From: Clostridiales bacterium
Lineage (GTDB): Bacteria; Bacillota; Clostridia; DUOD01
NCBI GenBank assembly: GCA_012838995.1
Contig: DUOD01000007.1
Span: 1-49,080 of the forward strand
Length of the DNA stretch: 49,080 nucleotides
Direction: 5' to 3'
A program made the translations under genes and the position numbers. Each line of letters starts with the position of its first letter. Position 1 is the first letter of the stretch. Below are positions 33,811 to 42,817 of the stretch, piece by piece. The notes below the pieces were generated by a model. It did no database searches. It saw only the letters and a list, made by a program, of their open reading frames with translations, and was not told the origin of the DNA.

Positions 33811-34533
33811 TTGAGAGTTAAAGCAGTAATCCTCGTACTGGTCATTTCAGCAACCATATTCTCCGTTTGTTTCATGGTTAACAATACCATTGCCGTCAAT
33901 GACGATGCCCGGGAAACGGCAAACATTGCCTGGGGTTCCAAGGGCGAATATGTGAGGAAAATCCAGTCCAAGCTCAAACGATGGGATTATTATGACGGTC
34001 CCATAGACGGTGTATTCGGGGCCAAGACCTATGAGGCCGTCAGATTGTTTCAAAGGAAAAACGGCCTTTTGGTGGACGGTGTTGTGGGTCCTCAAACGGC
34101 AGCCGCCCTGGGTATTACCCTTCCCGGTACCCGAAAGGGCCGGGCCGATGCGGCTTATGTATCCACCAGCGGGGTTACCAACAGAAACGATATAAATCTT
34201 TTGGCCCGGGCAATACACGGGGAGGCCAGGGGTGAGCCGTATATCGGCAAGGTGGCCATTGCCGCTGTTATACTCAACAGGGTGAGGCATCCGTCATTCC
34301 CCAATACCATTGCCGGGGTCATATACCAGCCCGGTGCTTTTACCGCCGTGGCCGACGGTCAGATAAATTTACAGCCGGACAGGGAGGCCAGGAGGGCGGC
34401 CCACGATGCGTTAAACGGCTGGGATCCGTCGGGAGGGGCCATATATTACTATAACCCTGCCAAAACCACCAACCGATGGATTTGGAGCAGGGTGGTCCAT
34501 AGAGTAATCGGCAAACACAGGTTTGCCAAATAG
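33811..34533 (+). CDS. sleB: spore cortex-lytic enzyme SleB
   Basis: SleB is a lytic transglycosylase that degrades cortex peptidoglycan at germination. TTG 33811 is chosen because AAAGGAAGGG lies upstream; earlier in-frame starts such as 33736 lack a ribosome site. The 240-residue protein has a signal peptide (VILVLVISATIFSVCFMV), a peptidoglycan-binding domain (KSKLKRWDYYDGPIDG..., VDGVVGPQTAAALGI) and the C-terminal Hydrolase_2 domain with the catalytic Glu in ARAIHGEARGEPYIGKVAIA and GGAIYYYNPAKTTNRW. The ypeB gene follows 12 bases later, the standard pair. It is slightly shorter than Bacillus SleB (about 300 residues). Confidence 0.95.
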   Translation: MRVKAVILVLVISATIFSVCFMVNNTIAVNDDARETANIAWGSKGEYVRKIQSKLKRWDYYDGPIDGVFGAKTYEAVRLFQRKNGLLVDGVVGPQTAAALGITLPGTRKGRADAAYVSTSGVTNRNDINLLARAIHGEARGEPYIGKVAIAAVILNRVRHPSFPNTIAGVIYQPGAFTAVADGQINLQPDREARRAAHDALNGWDPSGGAIYYYNPAKTTNRWIWSRVVHRVIGKHRFAK

Positions 34534-34545
34534 GAGGTGATAATT

Positions 34546-35898
34546 ATGAAAGGACGACATTTTATTCTGCCCACCGTATTGGCGGTGGCATTGATTGGTG
34601 TTGCCATCTGGGGATATAACCAGTACACCCAGAAACAGCAGTATCATACATATGTAGATAATTTATACCAAAAATCCTTTTATGATTTAATCGGTTCGGT
34701 TGAGAATATCCAGACAAATCTGTCTAAGTTGATGGTGGCTTCTTCACCCAACCAGTCCATGTCCACCCTGTCGGAAATCAGGAGGCATAGCGATAATGCC
34801 GAAACCAATCTGGCCCAGCTGCCAATATCCCATTTAGCCTTGGACAATACCCAAAAGTATTTAAATCAGCTGGGTGACTATTGTTATTTCCTGGCCCGTA
34901 ATACCGGTGAAGGACGGCCCATAAGCCAGGAACAAAGGAACAACCTTTTAAAGCTAAAGAAAAATGCCGCAGCCTTAACCACGCAGCTCCATCAGCTGGA
35001 AGAGGATATAAGCGCAAAGGGCGTTAAATGGGGTGAATTAAGGCAAAAGGGACGTCGTAAAATGGAACAGACATCCGAGGATATCGTGGATACCCGGTTT
35101 AAGGATATAGAGCAGCAAATGATGGAGTATCCGGTACTGATATATGACGGTCCTTTTTCGGAGGGTATAGAGCGTATGAAGGCCGTAGGCCTGACCGGGC
35201 CCGAAATCAGTCAGGAGGAAGCGGAAAGAAGGGTTAGAGAGTTTGTAGGACGGAACTTTGTCGGGGAAATAGAGCGTTTAGGTGAAGGCGAAGGCAAGAT
35301 AAAGACCTGGAATTTCCAGGTTATGCCGAGAAATCGGGGTATTGCCCCCTATAACGTGGATATTAGTAAAAAAGGCGGCCATATCGTTTGGATGATAAGC
35401 TCCCATCAGCCCGCACGGTCCAACATGACCATAGAAGAGGCTGTTAAAAGGGCACAGGATTTCTTAAAAGAGAAGGGATATGACAACATGGTGCCCACAT
35501 ACAAGCAGCATTTTGATAATATAGCCGTGGTGAATTTTGCCTATCAGCAGGACGGTGTAATCATATACCCCGATCACATAAAGGTGAATGTGTCCATGGA
35601 TAACGGCATAATCCTCGGCTTTGAGGCCCAAAGCTATCTCATGGCCCATCGTATCAGGGATAACTTAAAACCCAAACTTACCGAAGAACAGGCCAGGGAG
35701 TTTGTGGATGACGGGCATAATATAACCTCCGTCCGGCTGGCGGTTATTCCGACGGCTTCAATGGAGGAAAGGCTTTGTTATGAGTTCAAGTGTACCTTGG
35801 AAGAGGATGAATTCTTCATCTATATAAATGCAAATACTGGAAAGGAAGAAAAGATATTACAGCTCCTCAGAACAACCAACGGCACGCTGGCTATTTAA
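34546..35898 (+). CDS. ypeB: germination protein YpeB
   Basis: YpeB stabilises and localises SleB in the dormant spore. The ATG at 34546 has AGGAGG eight bases upstream; GTG 34537 lies within that ribosome site. The 450-residue protein has an N-terminal span (FILPTVLAVALIGVAIWGY), a helical region of about 180 residues and three PepSY-like repeats, seen at SQEEAERRVREFVGRNF, TIEEAVKRAQDFLKEKGY and TEEQAREFVDDG. Length matches the family. It is the second gene of the sleB operon. Confidence 0.95.
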   Translation: MKGRHFILPTVLAVALIGVAIWGYNQYTQKQQYHTYVDNLYQKSFYDLIGSVENIQTNLSKLMVASSPNQSMSTLSEIRRHSDNAETNLAQLPISHLALDNTQKYLNQLGDYCYFLARNTGEGRPISQEQRNNLLKLKKNAAALTTQLHQLEEDISAKGVKWGELRQKGRRKMEQTSEDIVDTRFKDIEQQMMEYPVLIYDGPFSEGIERMKAVGLTGPEISQEEAERRVREFVGRNFVGEIERLGEGEGKIKTWNFQVMPRNRGIAPYNVDISKKGGHIVWMISSHQPARSNMTIEEAVKRAQDFLKEKGYDNMVPTYKQHFDNIAVVNFAYQQDGVIIYPDHIKVNVSMDNGIILGFEAQSYLMAHRIRDNLKPKLTEEQAREFVDDGHNITSVRLAVIPTASMEERLCYEFKCTLEEDEFFIYINANTGKEEKILQLLRTTNGTLAI

Positions 35899-35986
35899 CC
35901 GGCAAGTGACGCATTGACCATGGATTTACCTTAGATGATACAATTGCTTAACATAAAGCAATGGAAAATGGGAAAAATAATTTTGA

Positions 35987-35999
35987 GACCAAATTGGTC
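35987..35999. promoter_or_regulatory. GACCAA-A-TTGGTC dyad before the SASP gene
   Basis: A 13-bp near-perfect palindrome 21 bases upstream of the start codon and just before AAAGGAGG. It could be an operator or a small leader hairpin. No clear sigma-G promoter was found by eye. Confidence 0.3.
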
Positions 36000-36019
36000 A
36001 TCAAAGGAGGTATTTAATC

Positions 36020-36196
36020 ATGGCAAGGCGAAGAGGAGTAATGTCTGAACAGCTTAAGACCGAACTTGCCAAGGAATTGGGTGTTTATAATATCGTATCC
36101 AGCCAAGGTTGGGGAGAAGTAAGCTCGAGAAATTGCGGTAATATGGTAAAAAAGGCCATTGAAATGGCCGAAAGGAGCCTTATGAACAACCAATAA
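36020..36196 (+). CDS. alpha/beta-type small acid-soluble spore protein
   Basis: This 58-codon gene, below the usual size cutoff for gene finding, reads [20 protein letters not shown], then [20 protein letters not shown] and [28 protein letters not shown] corresponds to the GPR protease cleavage region and [17 protein letters not shown] to the second conserved helix of alpha/beta SASPs, which coat and protect forespore DNA. AAAGGAGG lies eight bases before the ATG. It carries a cysteine and a WG pair in the linker. It is expected to be a sigma-G gene and stands near sleB-ypeB. Confidence 0.9.
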   Translation: MARRRGVMSEQLKTELAKELGVYNIVSSQGWGEVSSRNCGNMVKKAIEMAERSLMNNQ

Positions 36197-36295
36197 ACAA
36201 AATAATAAAAGCTGTAGAAATGGCTTAAACTAAAATTTTTAATGACAAATAATAAATAAAAAGTCATGGAAACAGCCAAAAGGAAGCTAAGAAAG
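36197..36295 (+). repeat. decayed copies of the SASP gene 3' end
   Basis: Two stretches echo the gene's last 55 bases. AAAGCTGTAGAAATGGCTT (from about 36209) matches the AAGGCCATTGAAATGGCC of the coding strand, and AAAGTCATGGAAACAGCC followed by AAAAGGAAGC (from about 36260) matches the same codons plus GAAAGGAGCC. AATAAA-rich text separates them at roughly the same spacing. No open frame remains. The rest of the 323-base gap holds a terminator and AT-rich DNA. Confidence 0.55.
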
Positions 36296-36320
36296 AAACC
36301 GGCATTTGCCCGGTTTTTTT
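36296..36320 (+). terminator. intrinsic terminator of the SASP unit
   Basis: AACCGG-CATTTG-CCGGTT is a short stem followed directly by TTTTTT. Confidence 0.85.
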
Positions 36321-36519
36321 CTTAAATAATACAATAAAAGGCAAATAAACTGCAAAACAAGGCCGCGGCAGTGCCGGCAAAAGGCAAAGATACCCATAAT
36401 CATTATCAATTGAAAATAAATATTTTACCGGTTAATCTTAATATATTTGCACATATAGCGAAATATATAATATAATAAAGCAAATATGAATTTTTCAAAT
36501 GAAATTGAGGAGAAGGCAA

Positions 36520-37455
36520 ATGGAAAGGGAAAATTGGCAACCCGGCGGTCGCCGTGGGGAGTTAACCGGCCGGCAGAGGTTTGAGCAGGGCTGGAGGATA
36601 TCGGTATATACCATGATAGGTAATATAATATTGGGCATTATAAAACTGGCAATAGGCATTTTTTCTGGCAGCACGGCCATGATAGCCGACAGTGTCCATA
36701 CAATGTCGGATATAGTGTCCACCCTGGGGGTTATGGCCAGTATGGCCATTGCTAAAAAACCGGCGGACAGCAATCACCCCTACGGCCATGAAAAGGCCGA
36801 GACGGTAATGGCCAAGATACTGGCCATTATACTTATAGTAATCGGTGTGATCACCGCTCTTCCCAGCTACAGGGTGATAGCCGAACAATCCTATAACACC
36901 CCGGCATCGGCGGCGTTATATGCCGCCATCCTATCCATAGTGGTTAAGGAAGCCATGTACAGGATCACCTTAAGGGTGGGCCGCAGGATAAACAGCACCG
37001 CCCTGGAGGCCGATGCATGGCATCACCGGTCGGATGCCATTTCCTCAGTAGCTGCCCTGATAGGCATAATCGGAGCCCGGTTGGGCGTGCCGGTGCTGGA
37101 CCCGATCGCCGCCATGGTTGTATCGGGTTTGATAGTATGGGTGGGAGTGGGCATATATATAAAATCCATAAACCAACTGATGGATATTTCCGCCCGGCCG
37201 GAGGATTTGGACAAAATCAGGGCAATAGTCGCCGGTGTAAAGGGCGTCGAGGGTATAAACAAGATAAAAAGCAGGGTTCACGGTCCCTATTATTATGTGG
37301 ACATAGAGGTATGTGTACGGCCGGATATTACGGTATACCAGGGCCATGAGATAGCCCACGGCATCAAGGACCGGGTGGAGGCCGAGATGGAAAGGGTGAA
37401 ATACGTAATGGTCCATGTCAACCCATGGGATGGGCCGAATGTAGATGGGGGTTAA
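36520..37455 (+). CDS. cation diffusion facilitator (CDF) family transporter
   Basis: ATG 36520 follows GAGGAGAAGG; ATG 36499 has no ribosome site. The 311-residue protein has six spans and the metal sites of the family: DSVHTMSD in the second span (D, H/D pair) and HHRSDAISS in the fifth, plus the HPYGHEK loop. A cytoplasmic C-terminal domain of about 90 residues ends it (HVNPWD). It exports divalent metals such as Zn, Mn or Fe in exchange for protons; the exact metal cannot be told. No regulator gene is adjacent. Confidence 0.92.
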   Translation: MERENWQPGGRRGELTGRQRFEQGWRISVYTMIGNIILGIIKLAIGIFSGSTAMIADSVHTMSDIVSTLGVMASMAIAKKPADSNHPYGHEKAETVMAKILAIILIVIGVITALPSYRVIAEQSYNTPASAALYAAILSIVVKEAMYRITLRVGRRINSTALEADAWHHRSDAISSVAALIGIIGARLGVPVLDPIAAMVVSGLIVWVGVGIYIKSINQLMDISARPEDLDKIRAIVAGVKGVEGINKIKSRVHGPYYYVDIEVCVRPDITVYQGHEIAHGIKDRVEAEMERVKYVMVHVNPWDGPNVDGG

Positions 37456-37531
37456 AATAATAAATATACTTTAGTATAAATATACAAGCCCTTGGTTGAA
37501 TATTGATATTTTACGTAGTAGAATATACTTA

Positions 37532-37558
37532 AAATGCCCTTCGGGTAAAAGGGCATTT
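37532..37558 (+). terminator. hairpin after the CDF transporter gene
   Basis: AAATGCCC and GGGCATTT form a perfect 8-bp stem with a 11-base loop. Only TTTAC follows, so termination is likely but not certain. Confidence 0.55.
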
Positions 37559-37609
37559 ACTTTGGAGATATTATCCATGACGGATTTTATATAGTAAGGA
37601 AGTGAAAAT

Positions 37610-38683
37610 GTGGCGGATAAGTTAAAAGTAGGCGTTATATTCGGCGGACAGTCCGGAGAGCATGAAGTTTCCTTGATATCGGCTACATCTATAATTAACA
37701 ATATGGACAGGGACAAATACCAACCCATCCTTATAGGTATAACAAAGGAGGGGAAGTGGCTGCTCTACCGGGGCGATGAAGGACTGATAAAGGACGGCAG
37801 GTGGCAAAAGTTTGGCGTACCTGTCATATTTCCTCCCGATCCTTCTTATAAATGTTTGATTGTACAGGACGGTACCTATAAAAGCATCCCTGTGGATATA
37901 ATGTTCCCGGTGCTTCACGGTCCCCGGGGTGAAGACGGCACCATACAGGGTGTTTTTGAAATGGCAGGCATCCCTTATGTAGGATGCGGCGTCGTCTCAT
38001 CTTCAGTGGGTATGGACAAGGTGGTGTCCAAAGAATTGTTCAAAGCCCACGGCCTGCCCCAGTGCGATTTTGTCGGCGTACTGAAAAATACTTATCTGGA
38101 AGATAGGGAGGGTGTAATTAAAAATATCGAAGACAGGTTGGGCTATCCGTGTTTTGTAAAGCCGGCCAATATGGGTTCCAGTGTCGGTATTAGCAAGGCC
38201 CGTAACCGGCAGCAGCTGATGGAGGGGTTGGACCTGGCCGGCAGGTATGATACCAAGATAATTGTGGAACAGTGTATAAAGGGACGGGAGATAGAATGTT
38301 CGGTACTGGGCAACCACCAACCCATGGCATCTACGGTGGGGGAAATACTCCCTTCCAACGAGTTTTACGATTACGATGCAAAATATCGTGACCAGGGGGC
38401 GTCCAAATTGATCATACCCGCACCCCTGGATGATGAAAAGATAGACGAGATAAGGGGTCTGGCAGTAAAGGCCTTTAAGATTCTAAACTGCAGCGGTCTT
38501 GCCCGGGCGGATTTCTTTTTGGAAGAGGGCACTCAAAGGGTATTGATAAACGAGCTCAATACCATGCCCGGCTTTACCGACATAAGCATGTATCCCAAGC
38601 TGTGGGAGGCCAGCGGTATATCCTATGGCGAGCTTATCGACAGGCTTATACAACTGGCGCTGGAAAAACAAAAATTCAAATAA
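37610..38683 (+). CDS. ddl: D-alanine--D-alanine ligase
   Basis: This ATP-grasp enzyme makes the D-Ala-D-Ala dipeptide for peptidoglycan. The GTG start at 37610 is preceded by AAGGAAGTG. The 357-residue protein has GVIFGGQSGEHEVSLISA at the N-terminus, the omega loop FYDYDAKYRDQGASKLIIPA and the C-terminal metal and ATP site ARADFFLEEG and LINELNTMPGFT. The KY pair in the omega loop is of the D-Ala type rather than the D-Lac ligases of vancomycin resistance. A wall-precursor cluster follows, including murI. Confidence 0.95.
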   Translation: MADKLKVGVIFGGQSGEHEVSLISATSIINNMDRDKYQPILIGITKEGKWLLYRGDEGLIKDGRWQKFGVPVIFPPDPSYKCLIVQDGTYKSIPVDIMFPVLHGPRGEDGTIQGVFEMAGIPYVGCGVVSSSVGMDKVVSKELFKAHGLPQCDFVGVLKNTYLEDREGVIKNIEDRLGYPCFVKPANMGSSVGISKARNRQQLMEGLDLAGRYDTKIIVEQCIKGREIECSVLGNHQPMASTVGEILPSNEFYDYDAKYRDQGASKLIIPAPLDDEKIDEIRGLAVKAFKILNCSGLARADFFLEEGTQRVLINELNTMPGFTDISMYPKLWEASGISYGELIDRLIQLALEKQKFK

Positions 38684-38768
38684 AAACAATATCCTGCAAT
38701 TATACTCGCCGGTCGGCTGCCTAATGGACAGGCACAGGTTGGGACAGAAAACCGTTAAGGAGGCACCC

Positions 38769-39659
38769 ATGGAGCAGCTGGTAAATATTCAAGGCAATAC
38801 CCATTATATTCCGGGGCCGGTGAATATAGGCGTCATTACCGGCTCTGAGGGGGACTGTATATTGATAGACACGGGTATAGATGACAACAGCGCCAAGAAA
38901 ATTTTGAAGGTGCTTAAAAAGCACTCCCTTAGGGTTAAGGCCATTATAAATACCCATTCCCATGCAGACCATTTTGGCGGGAATAAATATATATTGGATA
39001 ATACCGATGCCTTGGTATATGCATCGGACTTTGAAAGGGCCATAATAGAAAATCCCAAACTTGAACCTTTTTATCTTTTTTCAGCCCGACCGATTTCCAA
39101 GCTTAATACAAAACTTTTACTGGGAAAAAGGTGCAGGGTGGATTATACTGTTTATCCGGGCATTCAACAAATATGCGGCATAAATTTGGAGGTGGTGTCC
39201 CTAAAGGGGCACAGCGTCAATCAAATAGGTATTATAACTTCGGATGACGTTTTTTTTGTGGGCGATGCCCTTTTTCCCAAGGAGGTAATTGAAAAATACA
39301 AAATACCCTATTTTGTGGATATAGAAAATGCCCTTAACACTTTAAACTTTATTAAGGGCTGCCGGTGTTACCGGTATGTAATGGCCCACAGCGGCGTCGT
39401 GGACAGGGTGGAGGATATCGTCGATTTAAATATCGAGCGCATTGGCAATATATGTAAAGATATAATCGCCATACTGAGACAGCCCATGACAAGGGAAGGG
39501 TTGGTAGGCAGATTGGTGGGCAAAGTAGGCGCGAGCCTTACGTTGCAGCGGTACTACCTGGCGCTTTCGTCGGTTTCCGCCTATCTGTCCTATCTGTCCG
39601 ACGGGGGTAAGATAAAGCCCCTTTTAACGTCTACCCAGTTATTATGGGGCGCCTGCTGA
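38769..39659 (+). CDS. metallo-beta-lactamase-fold hydrolase
   Basis: The ATG at 38769 has AAGGAGG five bases upstream; a longer frame from 38625 overlaps ddl and is unlikely. The 296-residue protein has the HxHxDH site (THSHADHFGG), a second-shell GHSVNQIG with His, and DAL(F) for the bridging Asp (FFVGDALFP). The C-terminal domain of about 90 residues is helical. It lies between ddl and murI, but MBL-fold proteins of this type have many activities, so its link to wall synthesis is only positional. Substrate unknown. Confidence 0.85.
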   Translation: MEQLVNIQGNTHYIPGPVNIGVITGSEGDCILIDTGIDDNSAKKILKVLKKHSLRVKAIINTHSHADHFGGNKYILDNTDALVYASDFERAIIENPKLEPFYLFSARPISKLNTKLLLGKRCRVDYTVYPGIQQICGINLEVVSLKGHSVNQIGIITSDDVFFVGDALFPKEVIEKYKIPYFVDIENALNTLNFIKGCRCYRYVMAHSGVVDRVEDIVDLNIERIGNICKDIIAILRQPMTREGLVGRLVGKVGASLTLQRYYLALSSVSAYLSYLSDGGKIKPLLTSTQLLWGAC

Positions 39660-39713
39660 TGGGACGTTTTTTTAAGGCACAAACCTATATATTTATTGAC
39701 AGGAGTGAAGGTA

Positions 39714-40520
39714 TTGGACGATAGACCCATTGGAGTTTTTGATTCGGGCGTGGGCGGTCTTACCGTGGTTAAGGAATTAATGGAAGAACTGCCCAACGAA
39801 AACATAATATATTTCGGTGACACCGCCAGGTTACCCTATGGCAGCAGGTCCGCCGATGTTGTAACCCGTTACTCCCTACAGTGTATAAGGTTCTTAATGG
39901 AAAAGGGGGTTAAGGCCATAATCGTTGCTTGCAATACTGCCAGTGCCATGGGCATGGATGCCATAAAAAGCACCTTCGACATTCCCGTAATGGGGGTAAT
40001 AGAATCCGGCGCCCGGGCAGCGGCAACTTCCAGCAAAAACGGCAGCATAGGGGTTATCGGCACCGAGGGCACCATTGCCACCGGAGCATACCAGAAGGAG
40101 ATAAAAAGGATTAATCCCCACCTTAAGTTAACGGGTATTGCCTGTCCCTTGTTTGTGCCCATAGTCGAGGAGGGATGGGCTGACAGCGAAATAGCCTATT
40201 TAACTGCCAGAAAATATTTATCGGCCTTTGAGGATAAAGGAATAGACACGCTGGTGTTGGGGTGTACCCATTATCCCCTGTTGTTTAATACCATCAGCAG
40301 GGTTATGGGCCCGGGGGTAACTCTGGTTAATCCTGCAAAACAGGTGGCCCATGCCACCCGTCATATGCTTGAGGATAAAGGCTTAATATCGGCTCGGAAC
40401 TGCCAGGGCAGGTATAAATACTATGCCAGCGACAGTGTGGAAAGGTTCCAAAGGGTGGGCACAGCCTTCCTTAAAAAGGCCATACAATCCGTGGAAAGAG
40501 TGGATATTCACCGTTATTAA
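39714..40520 (+). CDS. murI: glutamate racemase
   Basis: MurI makes D-glutamate for peptidoglycan. TTG 39714 is favoured because AGGAG ends eight bases upstream; upstream starts at 39696 or 39705 overlap it. The 268-residue product has GVFDSGVGGLTVVKEL, the two catalytic cysteines in VACNTASAMG and LGCTHYPLLF, and EEGWADSE. Length is usual. It follows the MBL protein by 54 bases and may share its transcript. Confidence 0.95.
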   Translation: MDDRPIGVFDSGVGGLTVVKELMEELPNENIIYFGDTARLPYGSRSADVVTRYSLQCIRFLMEKGVKAIIVACNTASAMGMDAIKSTFDIPVMGVIESGARAAATSSKNGSIGVIGTEGTIATGAYQKEIKRINPHLKLTGIACPLFVPIVEEGWADSEIAYLTARKYLSAFEDKGIDTLVLGCTHYPLLFNTISRVMGPGVTLVNPAKQVAHATRHMLEDKGLISARNCQGRYKYYASDSVERFQRVGTAFLKKAIQSVERVDIHRY

Positions 40521-40574
40521 TTATTTGATTTTGTTCTTTATTACATATATAATATTATAATGTGAATATCATAA

Positions 40575-41054
40575 ATGTTGGAAAAACACCAGGCCAATAT
40601 GAGTTGGAAAAAGGCGGTGGTTGCTATTTTAAAGAAGGAAATGATAATTTCCGTCACGGGAAGACAGAGATACCCGGAAGGCCAGGATAACGAAATAGAA
40701 CTGGTAACCATGGGAACACTATATAAAACAGGGGATACCATATATATCGAATACGAGGAAAACCAGTTGTCCGACGATGACGGAAAGACCATCATTACAA
40801 TCGAATCGGACATCATATCCATGGAAAGGGTGGGCAGCAACACCACCAAGCTGATATTCCAAAAGGGTAAGAAATATGTAAACCATTACGATACTGCCTA
40901 CGGCACCCTGGAACTGGGCATATTCCCTACTATGGTGGATACTGCCGTTGATGAAGCCGGCGGTAACCTGTTCCTTAAGTATCAGTTGGATATCGACGGG
41001 ATGTATACCAGTACCAATGAATTGACAATCACCCTAAAGGAGAGGAAACATTGA
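40575..41054 (+). CDS. DUF1934 (YwiB-like) protein
   Basis: This 159-residue protein has the lipocalin-like DUF1934 domain. The domain itself starts at MIISVTGRQRYPEGQD, and ATG 40641 (AAGAAGGA three bases away) may be the true start; ATG 40575 gives extra N-terminal residues and has no ribosome site, and TATAAT at 40555-40560 lies close before it. The C-terminal part has AYGTLELGIFPTMVDT and GGNLFLKYQLDIDG, which fit the family. It overlaps argS by four bases, as in other Firmicutes where ywiB precedes argS. Function unknown. Confidence 0.85.
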   Translation: MLEKHQANMSWKKAVVAILKKEMIISVTGRQRYPEGQDNEIELVTMGTLYKTGDTIYIEYEENQLSDDDGKTIITIESDIISMERVGSNTTKLIFQKGKKYVNHYDTAYGTLELGIFPTMVDTAVDEAGGNLFLKYQLDIDGMYTSTNELTITLKERKH

Positions 41055-42739
41055 TTAATCTAGTGGATAACATAAAACAAGACATAACGAAGATAGTCAG
41101 CCGGGCGGCTGAAATCGCCCGGGATAAGGGACAGCTGGATATTGAACAGGTGCCCGAAGTACAGGTAGAGGTACCCAGGGAAAGGAACCATGGGGATTTT
41201 TCGGTAAATACCGCCATGACCTTGGTACGATTTGTCAAAAAGAACCCCCGGGAAATAGCCGCTATTTTGATAGAAAACATGGAATATTCCGATACTTTTA
41301 TAGAAAAGGTGGAAATGGCGGGACCGGGTTTTATAAATTTTTATCTGAAAAAAGACTGGCTGTGGCAGGTGGTGCCCGTCATACTGGAACTTGAGGATAG
41401 ATATGGCAGAGTGGATTTTGGCAAAGGGCGCAAGGTACAGGTAGAGTTCGTCAGTGCCAACCCCACCGGGCCCATGCACATGGGCAATGCCCGGGGTGCC
41501 GCCCTGGGTGATTCCCTTGCCAGTGTACTGGAGGCTGCCGGATATCAGGTGGACAGAGAATTTTACATAAACGATGCCGGCAACCAGATAGACAAGTTCG
41601 GGAGATCGTTGGAAGCCAGATACCTGCAGTTGCTGGGCCATGAGGCCGAGGTGCCCGAAGGGGGCTATATGGGCCAGGATATAATAGACCATGCCAAGGC
41701 GATAATAGACCGGGACGGGGATAAATATCTGGACATGCCCTCTGAGGAGCGGCGAAAGGCCTTTGTGAAATACGCCCTGGAGAAGAATATTGCCAAGATT
41801 AAAGAGGACCTGGCGGCTTTCGGTGTGGAGTTTGACGTTTGGTTTTCCGAACAGTCACTGTACGACAGCGGAGAAATACAGGACACCATAGACTATTTAA
41901 AGAATAAGGGTTACACCTACGAAAAGGAAGGAGCCCTATGGTTTAAGGCCTCGGCCTTTGGCGCCGAAAAGGACGAAGTGCTCATTAGAAATAATGGAAT
42001 TCCCACCTATTTTGCCGGTGACATTGCATACCATCGGAACAAGTTTGTGGTAAGGGGCTACGACCGGGTCATCGATATTTGGGGTGCGGATCATCACGGC
42101 CATGTGGCCAGGATGAAGGGCAGTATGCAAGCCCTGGGTTGCGATCCCGATAAGCTGGATATTATAATAATGCAGTTGGTTAGGCTGCTTAGAAAGGGCC
42201 AAGTGGCCAGGATGTCCAAGAGACGGGGTCAGAGTATCACCCTGGCCGATTTGATCGATGAGGTGGGCAAGGACGCCGCCCGGTTCTTTTTTAATATGCG
42301 CTCGGCCGACAGCCACCTGGATTTTGATTTGGACCTGGCGGTGGAACAGTCCAACGAAAACCCGGTATTTTATGTACAATATGCCCATGCCAGGATATGC
42401 AGTATCCTCAGGCAGGTGGGGCAGGAAGGCATAAAGCTCAGGGATTTTAAGACCATAGATTATAGTCGTCTGACCCATCAAACGGAATTGGAACTTATGA
42501 GAAAACTAATCGAGTATCCTGAGGAAATAACAATAGCGGCCAGGACCATGGAACCCAGCCGGATAACCAGGTATGTTTTGGATTTGGCTTCTCTGTTCCA
42601 TTCCTTTTACAACAGCTGTAGAGTTAAACTGGAGGACGAGGAGCTGATGCAAGCCCGACTGGCTCTTATTGCTTCGGTAAGGATAGTCATAAAAAACGTT
42701 CTTAGCCTTCTTAAGATAGAGGCCCCCGAAAGAATGTAA
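41051..42739 (+). CDS. argS: arginyl-tRNA synthetase
   Basis: ArgS charges tRNA-Arg. The TTG at 41051 overlaps the preceding stop and has AAAGGAGAGG upstream. The 562-residue class I synthetase has NPTGPMHMGNARGAALGD (HIGH variant HMGN), the RMSKRRGQS loop equivalent to KMSKS, and the N-terminal additional domain with RNHGDFSVNTAM. Anticodon-binding residues lie in the C-terminal 150. Its length fits the family. Confidence 0.96.
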   Translation: MINLVDNIKQDITKIVSRAAEIARDKGQLDIEQVPEVQVEVPRERNHGDFSVNTAMTLVRFVKKNPREIAAILIENMEYSDTFIEKVEMAGPGFINFYLKKDWLWQVVPVILELEDRYGRVDFGKGRKVQVEFVSANPTGPMHMGNARGAALGDSLASVLEAAGYQVDREFYINDAGNQIDKFGRSLEARYLQLLGHEAEVPEGGYMGQDIIDHAKAIIDRDGDKYLDMPSEERRKAFVKYALEKNIAKIKEDLAAFGVEFDVWFSEQSLYDSGEIQDTIDYLKNKGYTYEKEGALWFKASAFGAEKDEVLIRNNGIPTYFAGDIAYHRNKFVVRGYDRVIDIWGADHHGHVARMKGSMQALGCDPDKLDIIIMQLVRLLRKGQVARMSKRRGQSITLADLIDEVGKDAARFFFNMRSADSHLDFDLDLAVEQSNENPVFYVQYAHARICSILRQVGQEGIKLRDFKTIDYSRLTHQTELELMRKLIEYPEEITIAARTMEPSRITRYVLDLASLFHSFYNSCRVKLEDEELMQARLALIASVRIVIKNVLSLLKIEAPERM

Positions 42740-42817
42740 AAGGAGTTGTAACTTAAAGCCCCATTTGTCGGAACAAGGGTTTATATAAAAATGCAACGGA
42801 AAGGAGGGTGAAGAAAA

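Noticed and set aside
38625-38768. Longer N-terminus for the MBL-fold protein, overlapping ddl
   Set aside because: The MBL domain begins at the ATG at 38769, which has AAGGAGG just before it; the extension reads across the ddl 3' end in another frame.
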